DNA from: Klebsiella michiganensis
GTDB lineage: Bacteria; Pseudomonadota; Gammaproteobacteria; Enterobacterales; Enterobacteriaceae
Length of the DNA: 64,000 nucleotides
Direction of reading: 5' to 3'
Assembly (NCBI RefSeq): GCF_002925905.1
Contig: NZ_PRDB01000031.1
Span: 1 to 64,000 of the forward strand
Below the pieces are notes generated by a model. It ran no database searches and had not been told where the DNA came from. It worked only from the letters and a program-made list of their open reading frames with translations. This document shows, piece after piece, positions 10,161-23,788 of the stretch (the stretch's first letter is position 1; each line of letters opens with the position of its first letter). The position numbers were made by a program, and so were the translations under genes.

Positions 10161-10523
10161 CTATTTCTGTTGATCAGCTGCAGCTGCTTTTACGATGGCG
10201 TCTATTGCCTTTTCAACCGAAAACGGTCTCAGCTCACCGTTGCTCAGCTGGACCTTATAGCAGGGATGTGACACCCAGCGGCCATTCGTAAAACGAGGTT
10301 CATTCTGAACCGTAAAATGTTTAATCAGACGACCGTTCAGTTCCCAGCCCGGACAACTGTCACAATAGAGGGTGAACAGTTCCTTCAGCTCTTCAAAATA
10401 GTCACCTTCTGAAATGATCCCGACAGCTTTCACGTCAGGTCGTTGATCCATGTAATAGCCGCGGGCTTTCTGTTTTGATGCAAATTCCTTCTGACCAATC
10501 TTCACCGGTATTGAACGTCCCAT
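10161..10523 (-). CDS. DUF3223/DCL-like small protein
   Basis: The 120-residue protein begins at MGRSIPVKIGQKEFASKQKA. AAAGGAG lies 7 bases before this ATG, which decides against the longer frame that would start upstream. The pattern of a short N-terminal strand, a conserved FxSKQKARGYY helix, a YFEELKELF segment, and a final strand pair with RPFSVEKAI resembles the DUF3223 (DCL) domain, whose plant member is linked to rRNA processing. That similarity is from memory of the family pattern and is moderate. It is the first gene of a two-gene unit with the HEPN-motif protein. Confidence 0.55.
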   Translation of the reverse strand: MGRSIPVKIGQKEFASKQKARGYYMDQRPDVKAVGIISEGDYFEELKELFTLYCDSCPGWELNGRLIKHFTVQNEPRFTNGRWVSHPCYKVQLSNGELRPFSVEKAIDAIVKAAAADQQK

Positions 10524-11003
10524 TCTGAACTCCTTTGTGTTTAGCTGACAAATAGTCACTCGCCACAACCAGTTTCACGACATTAACTCTTCTCATCATC
10601 ATGAAGGATTATTTTCCAAGCCGTGATTATTTCTCACCTGATAACAAGCAGCCATATAACCACGTAGTTAAATTACCGGGTCCCCGTTTTCACCTGATCC
10701 GACTTTCTATAATTTAACGGATTTCCGGAAGTGTACCACGCACACGAAATAACCATATCGCCCTTTTATGGTGGTGAGCGGCCGGTCACGGGGCAGGGGA
10801 AGGACACAACATATAGCGTCACAGCCAGCTGAGAACACCGCTACATCTTGTGTTGCCGGGCCGCAGCGCGCCGGAGGCCGGAAAGCAGATCCGGGACTAC
10901 CGCTAAACCGCAACGGCGAAAAAATGTGGTCCCGTGCGCAAAAGTGCGGTACAAATGGCTGTACATTATGTAAAGCCAGATGACTGTACAAAAAGGAAGG
11001 AGC
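10524..11003. promoter_or_regulatory. divergent intergenic region with TGTAC-type dyad
   Basis: No gene is supported in this 480-bp region between divergently transcribed units. Close to the right-hand gene, GTACA (10949-10953) and TGTAC (10960-10964) form an inverted repeat, and another TGTACA follows at 10985-10990, 14 bases before the start codon. This could be the operator of the ribbon-helix-helix protein encoded next. A GGAAGGAG ribosome site precedes the start at 11004. Confidence 0.45.
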
Positions 11004-12278
11004 ATGACCGGTTTTTTTGAACGTAAAAAGCGGGCCAAAAACGCCCAGCTGACCGTGCGTCTCGATGAGCAGCTGAAGAAACGCGCCGAACTGCGTCTGG
11101 AGGCAATGGGGATGACCGCCACGGAAGCGGTGGAGCAGCTTTACCGCTTCATCGCCGATCACGGCCGGATGCCCGTCACGGAGCGTATCGTCACATTTGA
11201 CATCCAGTCACAGCGCGGCCGCGCCATCGCCCTCAATCCCGCCGACGCTGTGACCGAAAACACCCGGCGGTTTCTGCAGTCGCTGGGAGCTGTGGAAGTG
11301 GTCTGCTGCGATCCCGCTGCATTTGAACAGGCGGTACTGGAGTACTTCAGCCTGTATGTGGCCGACCAGGCTGCCTGTTTACTGGCCGGTGTACTGAACG
11401 TCACGTTCATGGTTAATGCCGCCAGTCGCGTGAAAGATGACTGGCATGACAGGCTGCTGTCCCTGTTACAGCGCGACTTTGATTTCAGCGAAGAACAGTC
11501 AGTGACGTTCATTAACAGCATCGTGGACAGCGAACATGTCGATCCTGCCATCGTCAGTCGAAATAATACGGCCTGGCGGAGCGGAAAAAGCACCGGGTCC
11601 GGCGCCGGCGCTGAACAGGCCTTACTGGATAACACCAACGTCAGGGTCTTCTATCCCTCCGGGGAAGCGCCCGTCTCCGGCAAGATCGGTGCCGCCGTCC
11701 TGCAGCGTTTCCTGACGTTCCTGGCGGAGCGGGGCGTCAGCTGCAGCGATCCGCAGAGACTGACCGAAAGCGCCGGCCGTGCATGGGGCGTGCGTGAAAA
11801 TATGATCGGGAATATGCCCCCGGACATGCAGCAGGCCATAAACGATGGTGTCATTTTTGAGGCCAGCGCTGACACGCCGGACTTTTCCCCTGAGCTGGCG
11901 GCGGCGTTTGGCTTCACACAGGTCCAGGCAGAAGCGGTGCTGAAACCCGCCCTGACCGCCAGGGATCTCCCCGGTTTCCTGCAGCGCTTTCTGGCGTTCC
12001 TGGCCGACCGGGGTATCAGCTGCAGCAATCCCCGGCGGTTTACTGAAAAGGTCACGGAATACGCCAGCCATGAGGGACCGCACCGGCTTATTGCAATGTT
12101 GATGTCGCGCATCAGGGATGAGGGGGTCAGTTTTGTCTTTCACAATGAATCCCCGGACGAACTGCCGCGCCTGGCCGCGTCACTGCCCGGCGAACTGGCC
12201 GATACCTTCGGGTTTACGGGATGGCAGGCAACAACAATACTGCGTCAAATCCAGCCGGCACGGCCGGGGCAGGATTAG
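11004..12278 (+). CDS. ribbon-helix-helix protein with three internal repeats
   Basis: From the ATG behind GGAAGGAG the product is 424 residues. Residues 15-58 (AQLTVRLDEQLKKRAELRLE, then MGMTATEAVEQLYRFIADHG) match the RelB/DinJ ribbon-helix-helix DNA-binding fold. The rest has three diverged copies of an approximately 85-residue unit: about 88-172, 231-314 and 323-414. Each has FLxxL, a Cys followed by DP or NP, a central V-F strand and an FGF/FDF-x4-Q-A ending. Ordinary DinJ antitoxins are about 90 residues, so the long tail is unusual. It heads a GC-rich operon with an HTH gene and a TGT-like gene. The function is unknown; a DNA-binding regulator or antitoxin-like role is inferred. Confidence 0.65.
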   Translation: MTGFFERKKRAKNAQLTVRLDEQLKKRAELRLEAMGMTATEAVEQLYRFIADHGRMPVTERIVTFDIQSQRGRAIALNPADAVTENTRRFLQSLGAVEVVCCDPAAFEQAVLEYFSLYVADQAACLLAGVLNVTFMVNAASRVKDDWHDRLLSLLQRDFDFSEEQSVTFINSIVDSEHVDPAIVSRNNTAWRSGKSTGSGAGAEQALLDNTNVRVFYPSGEAPVSGKIGAAVLQRFLTFLAERGVSCSDPQRLTESAGRAWGVRENMIGNMPPDMQQAINDGVIFEASADTPDFSPELAAAFGFTQVQAEAVLKPALTARDLPGFLQRFLAFLADRGISCSNPRRFTEKVTEYASHEGPHRLIAMLMSRIRDEGVSFVFHNESPDELPRLAASLPGELADTFGFTGWQATTILRQIQPARPGQD

Positions 12279-12295
12279 GGCCGGGAGCATACGCG

Positions 12296-12568
12296 ATGAA
12301 AACGACCTGTCATGCGGCCGGCATCACGGCGGCGCCGCTTTCCCCGCAGGAGTGGCGAGCGCTGCTCAGGGCGAAAGGCTGGAAGCAGAAGGAGCTGGCC
12401 CGCCGCTGGAATGTGTCAGAAACCTGGATCAGTAAGCTGGCCAATAACCCCGATCGGGGCACGCACTGGAACGATGCCTGCCGGGGTCTGCCCGATATTC
12501 GTGCCCGGCGGCCCGGCGAACCGCGCGCGGCAGGCACAGACGCACCAGAGCCGGGAGGCCCTGAATGA
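12296..12568 (+). CDS. small helix-turn-helix protein
   Basis: This 90-residue protein starts at the ATG after GGGAG. The central region LSPQEWRALLRAKGWKQKEL followed by ARRWNVSETWISKLANN is a clear XRE-like helix-turn-helix. The C-terminal 30 residues are rich in Pro, Gly and Arg and look disordered. It begins 17 bases after the repeat-containing gene and its stop overlaps the next start (ATGA), so it is translated as part of a three-gene operon. It is likely a DNA-binding regulator; its target is unknown. Confidence 0.65.
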   Translation: MKTTCHAAGITAAPLSPQEWRALLRAKGWKQKELARRWNVSETWISKLANNPDRGTHWNDACRGLPDIRARRPGEPRAAGTDAPEPGGPE

Positions 12569-13248
12569 ACAGACGTCTTCACCTCATCACCACCTGTACC
12601 CGGCGCAAGGCGGGCAGCGTGGAGGATACCGTTTTTCCGGGCGACACTTCCCTTGATGACGCCTTTGACGGCTGGTACAGGCTGATCGCCCAGGCTGCCC
12701 GCCGTCCTGGCAGGGTGCTGGAAACGGGAGAGCTTTACCGGGGCGCACACTGGCGGCGTGCCCGCGGTATCGCGGCGCGGTGGCCGGGCATCGAGCTGTG
12801 GGCCATGTCGGCCGGTCTGGGGCTGCGCCACCATACCGATCCGGCGGTCGCGTATGAGGCAACGTTTCACGCCATGCCCTTCGCGCCGGCGACCGTCTGG
12901 GGCTCACTGACGGCACGGCCCCCGCTGGCGGGCCGCTGCGCCTCCCTGGCTGAGCTGATGCAACGCTGCCCGGACGAGCGCTTTGTGATCGCCGGTTCAC
13001 CCGTGTATATCAGCGCGGCTGAGCAGGATATTCTGGCCGGCGTGCCGGCACTGCATGATGCGGCCACTCAGCTGATTATCGTGACCTCACAGGGCTATCG
13101 TGGTCCGCTGCAGCCGTTTCTGAAAAGAAGCCGCGCGGACATGATGGCGCCCCTGAAATCGAACATGACGTGCCTGAATATTGCCTGCGCCGGCGCCCTG
13201 ATTGACGCCATGATGCAGGCAGACGCCCGGCAGGCGGCGACCATTTAA
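12565..13248 (+). CDS. DUF6884-like protein (TGT/N-glycosidase-like fold)
   Basis: The 227-residue protein starts in the stop of the preceding gene. The N-terminus LITTCTRRKAGS, the segment TGELYRGAHWRRARGIA and the strand LWAMSAGLGL follow the pattern of DUF6884-type proteins, which I recall as related to the base- or nucleoside-exchanging enzymes around tRNA-guanine transglycosylase. A second motif FVIAGSPVYISAAEQDIL follows. No signal peptide or membrane segment is seen. Being the last of an operon with two DNA-binding proteins suggests a nucleic-acid or nucleotide role, but the substrate cannot be read from the sequence. Confidence 0.5.
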   Translation: MNRRLHLITTCTRRKAGSVEDTVFPGDTSLDDAFDGWYRLIAQAARRPGRVLETGELYRGAHWRRARGIAARWPGIELWAMSAGLGLRHHTDPAVAYEATFHAMPFAPATVWGSLTARPPLAGRCASLAELMQRCPDERFVIAGSPVYISAAEQDILAGVPALHDAATQLIIVTSQGYRGPLQPFLKRSRADMMAPLKSNMTCLNIACAGALIDAMMQADARQAATI

Positions 13249-13292
13249 TACAGACAGAGACTGGCGCTACCGTCGCCAGAAGGGGGTTTTAC

Positions 13293-13511
13293 ATGTTCAG
13301 CATCATTTATCACGCCGGCGCAGCCGTCCTTTTCCTGGTCATGAGCCTGGCGGCCGGCGCCGGCCTCCTGCTTCATGGCCATGAATATACGACAGGTCAT
13401 TTCTGGAACATGACGGGGCTGTGCATTGTGTCAACTCTCGTCTGGATCTGGGCTGTAGCTCAGGCAAAAGAAGCCTGGTACATTTCACGAAACATCAAAA
13501 AAGGACTCTGA
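13293..13511 (+). CDS. small two-helix membrane protein
   Basis: This 72-residue protein has two predicted membrane helices (about residues 8-26 and 38-56) with a HGHEYTTGHF loop between them and a basic tail. A GAAGGGGG ribosome site precedes the start. It is not recognised. It follows the operon above by 44 bases and precedes the next small gene by 2 bases, so it is probably co-transcribed. Confidence 0.55.
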   Translation: MFSIIYHAGAAVLFLVMSLAAGAGLLLHGHEYTTGHFWNMTGLCIVSTLVWIWAVAQAKEAWYISRNIKKGL

Positions 13512-13513
13512 CC

Positions 13514-13723
13514 ATGAAAGATGAAATTCGCCACGAAAAACCCGTTGAAGTGAATATACAGCTGACACACAGAGAAGCGCAGGCTCTGGCGCAACTGGTT
13601 AAGCGTCTGGGATTCAGTGACTGCCGCGGCCTGGCGACGTCAGATATTGAGGCATATCTGATGATGGATGGAATCAACCAGATCATGAAAGCACTGGCTG
13701 AAGAGGGCTATGCACCACGATAA
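13514..13723 (+). CDS. small hypothetical protein
   Basis: The 69-residue soluble protein begins MKDEIRHEKPVEVNIQLTHR. The ATG lies 2 bases after the previous stop, with AAAAAAGGAC before it. The sequence is helical (REAQALAQLVKRLGFSDCRG) and resembles small plasmid proteins of unknown function. No catalytic motif is visible. Confidence 0.55.
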   Translation: MKDEIRHEKPVEVNIQLTHREAQALAQLVKRLGFSDCRGLATSDIEAYLMMDGINQIMKALAEEGYAPR

Positions 13724-13790
13724 GGGCCGGGACTATCTGGAATTAGCCGGAAATACGACCCTAGCACGCGGGCAGTAAGGAGTGGTTTTA

Positions 13791-14024
13791 ATGTTATACA
13801 TGGCTTTATGCAGTTTTATGATGATCCTGGCGCTAAGTGAGATGTTCCGCACGATGACGGCGATCGGCAATGGCAGTTTCGCCGGCAACCGCTTCATACC
13901 GCTCGCCTTAGTTCTGTTAACGCTGGCGCTGGCATCACCTTTCTTTGCCACATTTTATACGATGAGCCGTTCTGATTTCATGGCGACGACGGCCTGCTAC
14001 ATGGCTGCGTGTGGCAGGTCTTAA
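13791..14024 (+). CDS. small membrane protein at a rearrangement boundary
   Basis: This 77-residue protein has two hydrophobic segments (about residues 1-20 and 38-58). TAAGGAG lies 11 bases before the ATG. It is the last gene before foreign, mobile DNA at about 14050, so its 3' end may have been altered. Not recognised. Confidence 0.5.
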   Translation: MLYMALCSFMMILALSEMFRTMTAIGNGSFAGNRFIPLALVLLTLALASPFFATFYTMSRSDFMATTACYMAACGRS

Positions 14025-14120
14025 ACAACTGAACTGGGCTAGCGAAGGAGTGGGGGCAACAGCAGCTGCGCTGGTAGACTTATCCACAGTTGCTGGTAAC
14101 AAAATCAGCAATCCGCCCTG

Positions 14121-14166
14121 GGTCAAATTTCAATCGGCAGGGTGGGTCAATTTTCCATCAGCGCCA
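14121..14166. mobile_element. IS21-type terminal repeat remnant
   Basis: Two direct near-copies lie end to end: GGGTCAAATTTCAATCGGCA and GGGTCAATTTTCCATCAGCG. Short direct repeats of this GGGTCAATTTT type are typical of the ends of IS21-family elements. No istA or istB is present, so this is only an end. It abuts the cut transposase gene to its right and may have caused the cut. Confidence 0.5.
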
Positions 14167-14543
14167 ACAAATGGTGGTTTCGTCGGGGATGCGCTCCAGG
14201 TTCAGCCCGGCAAACTGGCGCAGGATCGTGGTTTCGTACAGCGCTTCCTCCATCGCTGGATCGCTGTAGCCGAACCAGTTCTGCAGCAGATGCACACGCA
14301 GCATCGCCATCAACGGGTAGGCCGGACGGCCACCTTCACCCTTCGGATAATGTGGCTCGATCAAAGCAATCAAGCCCTTCCACGGCACCACCCGATCCAT
14401 CTCGATCAGGAACAACTCCTTGCGGGTTTGCTTGCGCTTGCCAGCGTACTCGGCGTCGGCGAAGGTCATCTGCTTCATCGGGAAACTCGGTGGGTGGGGT
14501 CGCGGTATTTTGCCAAATCAGAAAGTCTTTTTCAGAGTTTCCC
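14167..14543 (-). mobile_element. IS5-family element, left broken copy
   Basis: The right terminus (GGGAAACTCTG on the minus strand) ends at 14543. The transposase frame starts at 14478 with MKQMTFADAEYAGKRKQTRK and runs about 103 residues to PDETTI, then breaks into IS21-type end sequence. A full copy would be about 1.2 kb. The second copy at 19268 has the same start in the opposite direction, so both have their 5' ends toward the ptx operon. The style is of Pseudomonas IS5-group elements. Confidence 0.8.
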
Positions 14544-14585
14544 TAGGCTGACAAGCCAAGCGCTGGATCGCAACCATCCATCACC

Positions 14586-18991
<4,406 letters not shown>

Positions 18992-19267
18992 TTGATCACC
19001 TTTCGCAATATTGCTGGCCGCACAATTGCGGTTCGCGATGCAAAGGATAGAAATTCCTTGTTACCGCACTGCTTCTAAAGGATGACATTTCGATGAATAC
19101 TTCGAATCTGCCGTAGCGGGGCGGCAAGCGAAGCCGTGGAAGAACGGGCGCAACGTAGCGTCTTTCTTCACGCGGGATACAGGAGGCTTTGATTGATACT
19201 GCTGCGGATTCGCTACAGTAACGTTGGGCCAGAACGTAATGCCATCCAAGCAAGAGAGCGCACACTA
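18992..19267. other. leader of the ptx operon
   Basis: This 276-bp stretch between ptxA and the IS5-type terminus holds no convincing gene. It must contain the ptx promoter if that is retained. One ATGTCATCCTTT on the minus strand resembles half a Pho box but has no partner at the right spacing. Confidence 0.4.
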
Positions 19268-19855
19268 GGGAAACTCTGAAGAAGACTTCCAGATTTTGGC
19301 AAAATACCCGGATTCCACCCACCGAGTTTCCCGATGAAGCAGATGACCTTCGCCGACGCCGAGTACGCTGGCAAGCGCAAGCAAACCCGCAAGGAGTTGT
19401 TCCTGATCGAGATGGATCGGGTGGTGCCGTGGAAGGGCTTGATTGCTTTGATCGAGCCACATTATCCGAAGGGTGAAGGTGGCCGTCCGGCCTACCCGTT
19501 GATGGCGATGCTGCGTGTGCATCTGCTGCAGAACTGGTTCGGCTACAGCGATCCAGCGATGGAGGAAGCGCTGTACGAAACCACGATCCTGCGCCAGTTT
19601 GCCGGGCTGAACCTGGAGCGCATCCCCGACGAAACCACCATTCTCAACTTCCGCCGCTTGCTGGAGAAACACGAGCTGGCGGCCGGCATCCTCGCTGTCA
19701 TCAATGGCTCTGGGCGACCGCGGCCTGTCGCTGCGCCAGGGCACCATCGTCGATGCAACGCTGATCAATGCGCCCAGTTCGACCAAGAACAAGGACGGCA
19801 AGCGCGACCCGGAAATGCACCAGACCAAGAAGGGAAACCAGTATTATTTCGGCAG
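19268..19855 (+). mobile_element. IS5-family element, right broken copy
   Basis: The end GGGAAACTCTG starts at 19268 and the transposase at 19334 is identical at its N-terminus to the left copy. It reads to VINGS near 19707, where about two bases are missing and the frame shifts (the expected residues [20 protein letters not shown] continue in another frame). The match stops at [10 protein letters not shown], where a group II intron-like sequence begins. The element is therefore dead twice over. Together with the left copy it brackets the ptx operon in inverted orientation. Confidence 0.8.
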
Positions 19856-20075
19856 TGCGACCTGAAAGTCGCATGGGTTTCTGTTCCGCAGGTTAACGCC
19901 CGACGGAACCGACTGTTCCACCACTCGTTCCCTACCCAGACAGGCGTGGCCGGTAACAGCCGGGTCTGAAGCTCTGGGGACAATGTAACCGCCGATATTT
20001 CGGTAGGTCGAACCGCGAGGCCAGACTGAATCTGCCAGCATCAAGGCGGAGAGGCGCTAGGGATGAACAGGTACC
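19856..20075 (+). mobile_element. 5' fragment of a group II intron (probable)
   Basis: The transposase sequence breaks after TTCGGCA and continues with GTGCGACCTGAAAGTCGCA. GTGCGAC is the bacterial group II intron 5' consensus, and GCGAC...GTCGC can form the first stem. A structured GC-rich region without reading frame follows for about 200 bases and is then cut by a DUF499 gene fragment. No intron-encoded reverse transcriptase is present. Identification rests on the 5' end and clean entry into a gene. Confidence 0.5.
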
Positions 20076-20405
20076 CGCCAACTGCACGGGGGTGATGGTG
20101 CTCGCTTGGCGACTGGCTTCTTGCTGGAGGTTAGAGATTGCTTCGGCAATTGCCTTGGTCTGAGCCACATAGCTGCCGGATAGGTTGGCAATCACAATGC
20201 AGCAACGCGGTAACTCCAGAGCGGCGCTCATCAGGCAGCTGAGTGTGTAGGTGCTCACGGTAGCCAGCGTACCGCCGCCGATGACAGTAGTGCTCGCGTT
20301 TTCAAGGTAGGGCGGCAACTCATCGAGCATGATCAGGGTCGGTTTGTCCCCGATAATTTTCTTCCAGCCAGCCTGATCGACCGCGCGAGGGCCATTGACC
20401 CAGTA
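20076..20405 (-). pseudogene. DUF499-type ATPase gene fragment
   Basis: On the minus strand one open frame reads PYWVNGPRAVDQAGWKKIIG, then KPTLIMLDELPPYLENAST and on to ASTITPVQLAG. LIMLDELPPY is a Walker B-type motif as in DUF499 ATPases, large proteins found with DUF1156 methyltransferases in suspected defence loci. Both ends are missing: a Tn3-type terminus cuts the upstream side and intron-like sequence the downstream side. About 110 of roughly 1000 residues remain. Confidence 0.55.
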
Positions 20406-20639
20406 GGGGGAACCGCAGAATTCGGAAAAAATCGTACGCTAAGCTAACGGTGTTCTCGTGACAGCTCTTTGACTAGGCTTTCTAAGGCCATTCTGATAGC
20501 CCTGACTTCCTGAAAAGCCATGGCTAAAATTTGTGCGGCTAAAAGGGATACCGATGGTAAAGTAAGTTATCCCTGTCGAGATACTGAAAAGCGTTATCCT
20601 CGTTTTTCCCAAAACTGTTTTGCCAGTTCGCTCAGAGCG
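20406..20639. mobile_element. Tn3-family transposon end (remnant)
   Basis: 20406-20443 is a 38-bp terminus starting GGGGGAACCGCAGAATTCGG and ending TACGCTAAG, the length and ACGCTAAG ending of Tn3-family inverted repeats. It points rightward into about 200 bp without a gene, which stops at the IS5 insertion. No transposase or resolvase of this element is left here. Confidence 0.6.
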
Positions 20640-20643
20640 CTAG

Positions 20644-21839
<1,196 letters not shown>

Positions 21840-21856
21840 TTAGCAGGAGCAATAAA

Positions 21857-22432
21857 ATGGCAGTTTCTCTCGTAAAAGGCGGTAATGTTTCTCTGACCAA
21901 AGAAGCCCCTTCCATGAATGTGGCGCTTGTAGGCCTTGGCTGGGATGCACGAGTCACCGATGGTCAGGCGTTTGACCTTGACGCCTCCGTTTTTCTGGTC
22001 GGTGACGATGGTAAAGTATTGTCTGACTCTCATTTCGTTTTCTATAACAACACCACCAGCCCGGACGGCGCGGTCCAGCATCAGGGTGACAACCGTACCG
22101 GCGAAGGCGACGGCGATGATGAACAGGTCAAAATCGAACTGGCTAAAGTCGGTGCTGAAGTCAAAAAACTGGTGTTTGCTGTCACTATTCATGAAGCTGA
22201 AGCCCGTAAACAGAACTTCGGTATGGTCAGCAACAGCTACATGCGTGTTGTGAACAACGATAACGGCGCTGAGATTGCACGTTTTGACCTGTCTGAAGAC
22301 GCATCAACAGAGACCGCGATGATCTTCGGCGAACTCTATCGCCACGGTACTGAATGGAAATTCAAAGCCGTTGGTCAGGGGTTTGCTGGCGGTCTGGGTG
22401 CGCTGGCTAAACAGCACGGCATCAACATCTGA
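21857..22432 (+). CDS. terE: tellurium-resistance protein TerE
   Basis: This 191-residue TerD-domain protein is closest to TerE of the terZABCDE cluster. The calcium-binding core is visible: the [11 protein letters not shown] and [19 protein letters not shown] segments. AGGAG precedes the ATG. TerE acts in the cytoplasm with the other Ter proteins in resistance to tellurite, colicins and phage. Here terZ, A, B, C and D are absent upstream, where the IS5 element ends 17 bp away, so resistance from this locus alone is doubtful. The old operon promoter is gone. Confidence 0.9.
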   Translation: MAVSLVKGGNVSLTKEAPSMNVALVGLGWDARVTDGQAFDLDASVFLVGDDGKVLSDSHFVFYNNTTSPDGAVQHQGDNRTGEGDGDDEQVKIELAKVGAEVKKLVFAVTIHEAEARKQNFGMVSNSYMRVVNNDNGAEIARFDLSEDASTETAMIFGELYRHGTEWKFKAVGQGFAGGLGALAKQHGINI

Positions 22433-22446
22433 CAAATAGCGCATAT

Positions 22447-22473
22447 GAAACCCCGGCCTGCCCGGGGTTTCTT
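22447..22473 (+). terminator. hairpin after terE
   Basis: GAAACCCCGG (22447-22456) and CCGGGGTTTC (22462-22471) form a 10-bp perfect stem with a 5-base loop, followed by TT. It is a probable intrinsic terminator or attenuator between terE and terF. Confidence 0.65.
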
Positions 22474-22519
22474 GTATCTGCTTACACACTTGTATTGCTC
22501 ATCATCACAGAGAGAAAAG

Positions 22520-23761
22520 ATGCAATTACAATCAGGACAGAATATCCCGCTTCATACATCGACTCTGGACCTCAGGCTTGACTATCCGGCATCATCCGGT
22601 TTTCGTAGTGAACCTGAAATATGCATATTTATGCTGAATGCAGAGGGTAAGGTTACCGGCGATGCTGACTTTATCTTCTATAACAATCTGAGTGCAGCTG
22701 GTGGTGGTGTAAGACTATCTCCCGGCCACCAGCATGCGAACGTGCATATTGAACTTGACCGTATTCCTGTCACCATACAGAAAATCGCGATAACCCTTGT
22801 GATTGACGGAAATGACACGATCAGCGCACTGTCACAACTCAGGCTAACGGCAACCGGAACAGCTGAATTTAATGTCGATCTTAATGGCCGCAGTGAGAAA
22901 GCGGTGATTATGGGCGAGATTTATCGACACAAGGACAGCTGGAAACTCCGAGCACAGGGGCAGGGGTTTAACGGCGGACTGGAGCCGCTCGCTGTCAGCT
23001 ATGGTGTTGATGTTGCACAGCCAGTTGATACCCCGCCACAGGCTTCCCGTATCAGTCTGGAGAAGAAGCTGGAAGGGAAAGCCCCCGCGCTTATCAGCCT
23101 GGCAAAAAAAGCCAGTGTTTCTCTTGCCAAGCATAAGCTGGATACCGTTGCAGCCCGAGTGGCTTTTGTTCTCGATGCCTCAGGCTCTATGACCGGCCAG
23201 TTTAAAAAGGGACATGTGCAGTCCGTTCTCGACCGTATAGCTGTCCTGTCAGTCCAGTTCGACGATGACGGCACGATGGATGTATGGGGCTTTGCTGAGC
23301 GTCACAAGAAATACCCTGACGTCACCCTGGACAATCTTGACGGATATATTGCTGCTATCCAGAACACGGGTAAACGCTCTGCCTGGGAAATTCTTCCGGG
23401 CCTGGGCGGGACGAACAACGAGCCGCCGGTTATGAATGAGGTGATCGACTTCTTCAAGGACAGCACACTGCCGGTCTATGTTGTCTGCATTACGGATGGT
23501 GGGATTAGTAAAACCCGTGAAATCAAAGAAGCCATACGCCGCTCGGCCAACTACCCCATTTTCTGGAAATTTGTGGGCCTCGGAGGCTCGAATTACGGTA
23601 TTCTCGAAAAACTGGATACCTTTAGCGATCGGCGAATCGATAACAGCAACTTCTTTGCCATCGATAACTTCGCAACGGTGAAGGATGAGGTACTGTACGA
23701 GCAACTGCTGGAAGAGTTTAAAGACTGGCTGGAGCAGGCAAAAATAGCGGGTATTCTGTGA
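22520..23761 (+). CDS. terF: TerF-like protein, TerD plus von Willebrand A domain
   Basis: From the ATG behind AGAGAAAAG the product is 413 residues. The first ~170 form a TerD-type domain (QSGQNIPLHTSTLDLRLDYP). After a linker, residues about 215-410 form a vWA domain with a MIDAS motif DASGS and the later CITDGG Asp. The pairing of TerD and vWA is that of TerF from enterobacterial ter clusters. The role is probably in a metal-dependent membrane complex of the Ter system. It lies 87 bp after terE. Confidence 0.87.
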   Translation: MQLQSGQNIPLHTSTLDLRLDYPASSGFRSEPEICIFMLNAEGKVTGDADFIFYNNLSAAGGGVRLSPGHQHANVHIELDRIPVTIQKIAITLVIDGNDTISALSQLRLTATGTAEFNVDLNGRSEKAVIMGEIYRHKDSWKLRAQGQGFNGGLEPLAVSYGVDVAQPVDTPPQASRISLEKKLEGKAPALISLAKKASVSLAKHKLDTVAARVAFVLDASGSMTGQFKKGHVQSVLDRIAVLSVQFDDDGTMDVWGFAERHKKYPDVTLDNLDGYIAAIQNTGKRSAWEILPGLGGTNNEPPVMNEVIDFFKDSTLPVYVVCITDGGISKTREIKEAIRRSANYPIFWKFVGLGGSNYGILEKLDTFSDRRIDNSNFFAIDNFATVKDEVLYEQLLEEFKDWLEQAKIAGIL

Positions 23762-23765
23762 GCCT

Positions 23766-23785
23766 TCGCCCCGGAAAGGGGCGAT
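23766..23785. terminator. hairpin between terF and the HAD gene
   Basis: CGCCCC (23767-23772) pairs with GGGGCG (23778-23783) around GGAAA, followed by AATTT. It lies between two convergent genes and could stop transcription in both directions. Confidence 0.55.
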
Positions 23786-23788
23786 AAT

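Noticed and set aside
11622..12143. Long antisense frames across the three-repeat protein gene
   Set aside because: The high GC leaves antisense frames open; the sense frame has domains and a ribosome site.
14081..14089. A perfect DnaA box sequence TTATCCACA
   Set aside because: It lies in mobile-element debris far from the replicon, without iterons; taken as chance.
19040..19090. Pho box for the ptx operon
   Set aside because: Only one TGTCAT half-site is seen on the relevant strand with no second half at the expected spacing.
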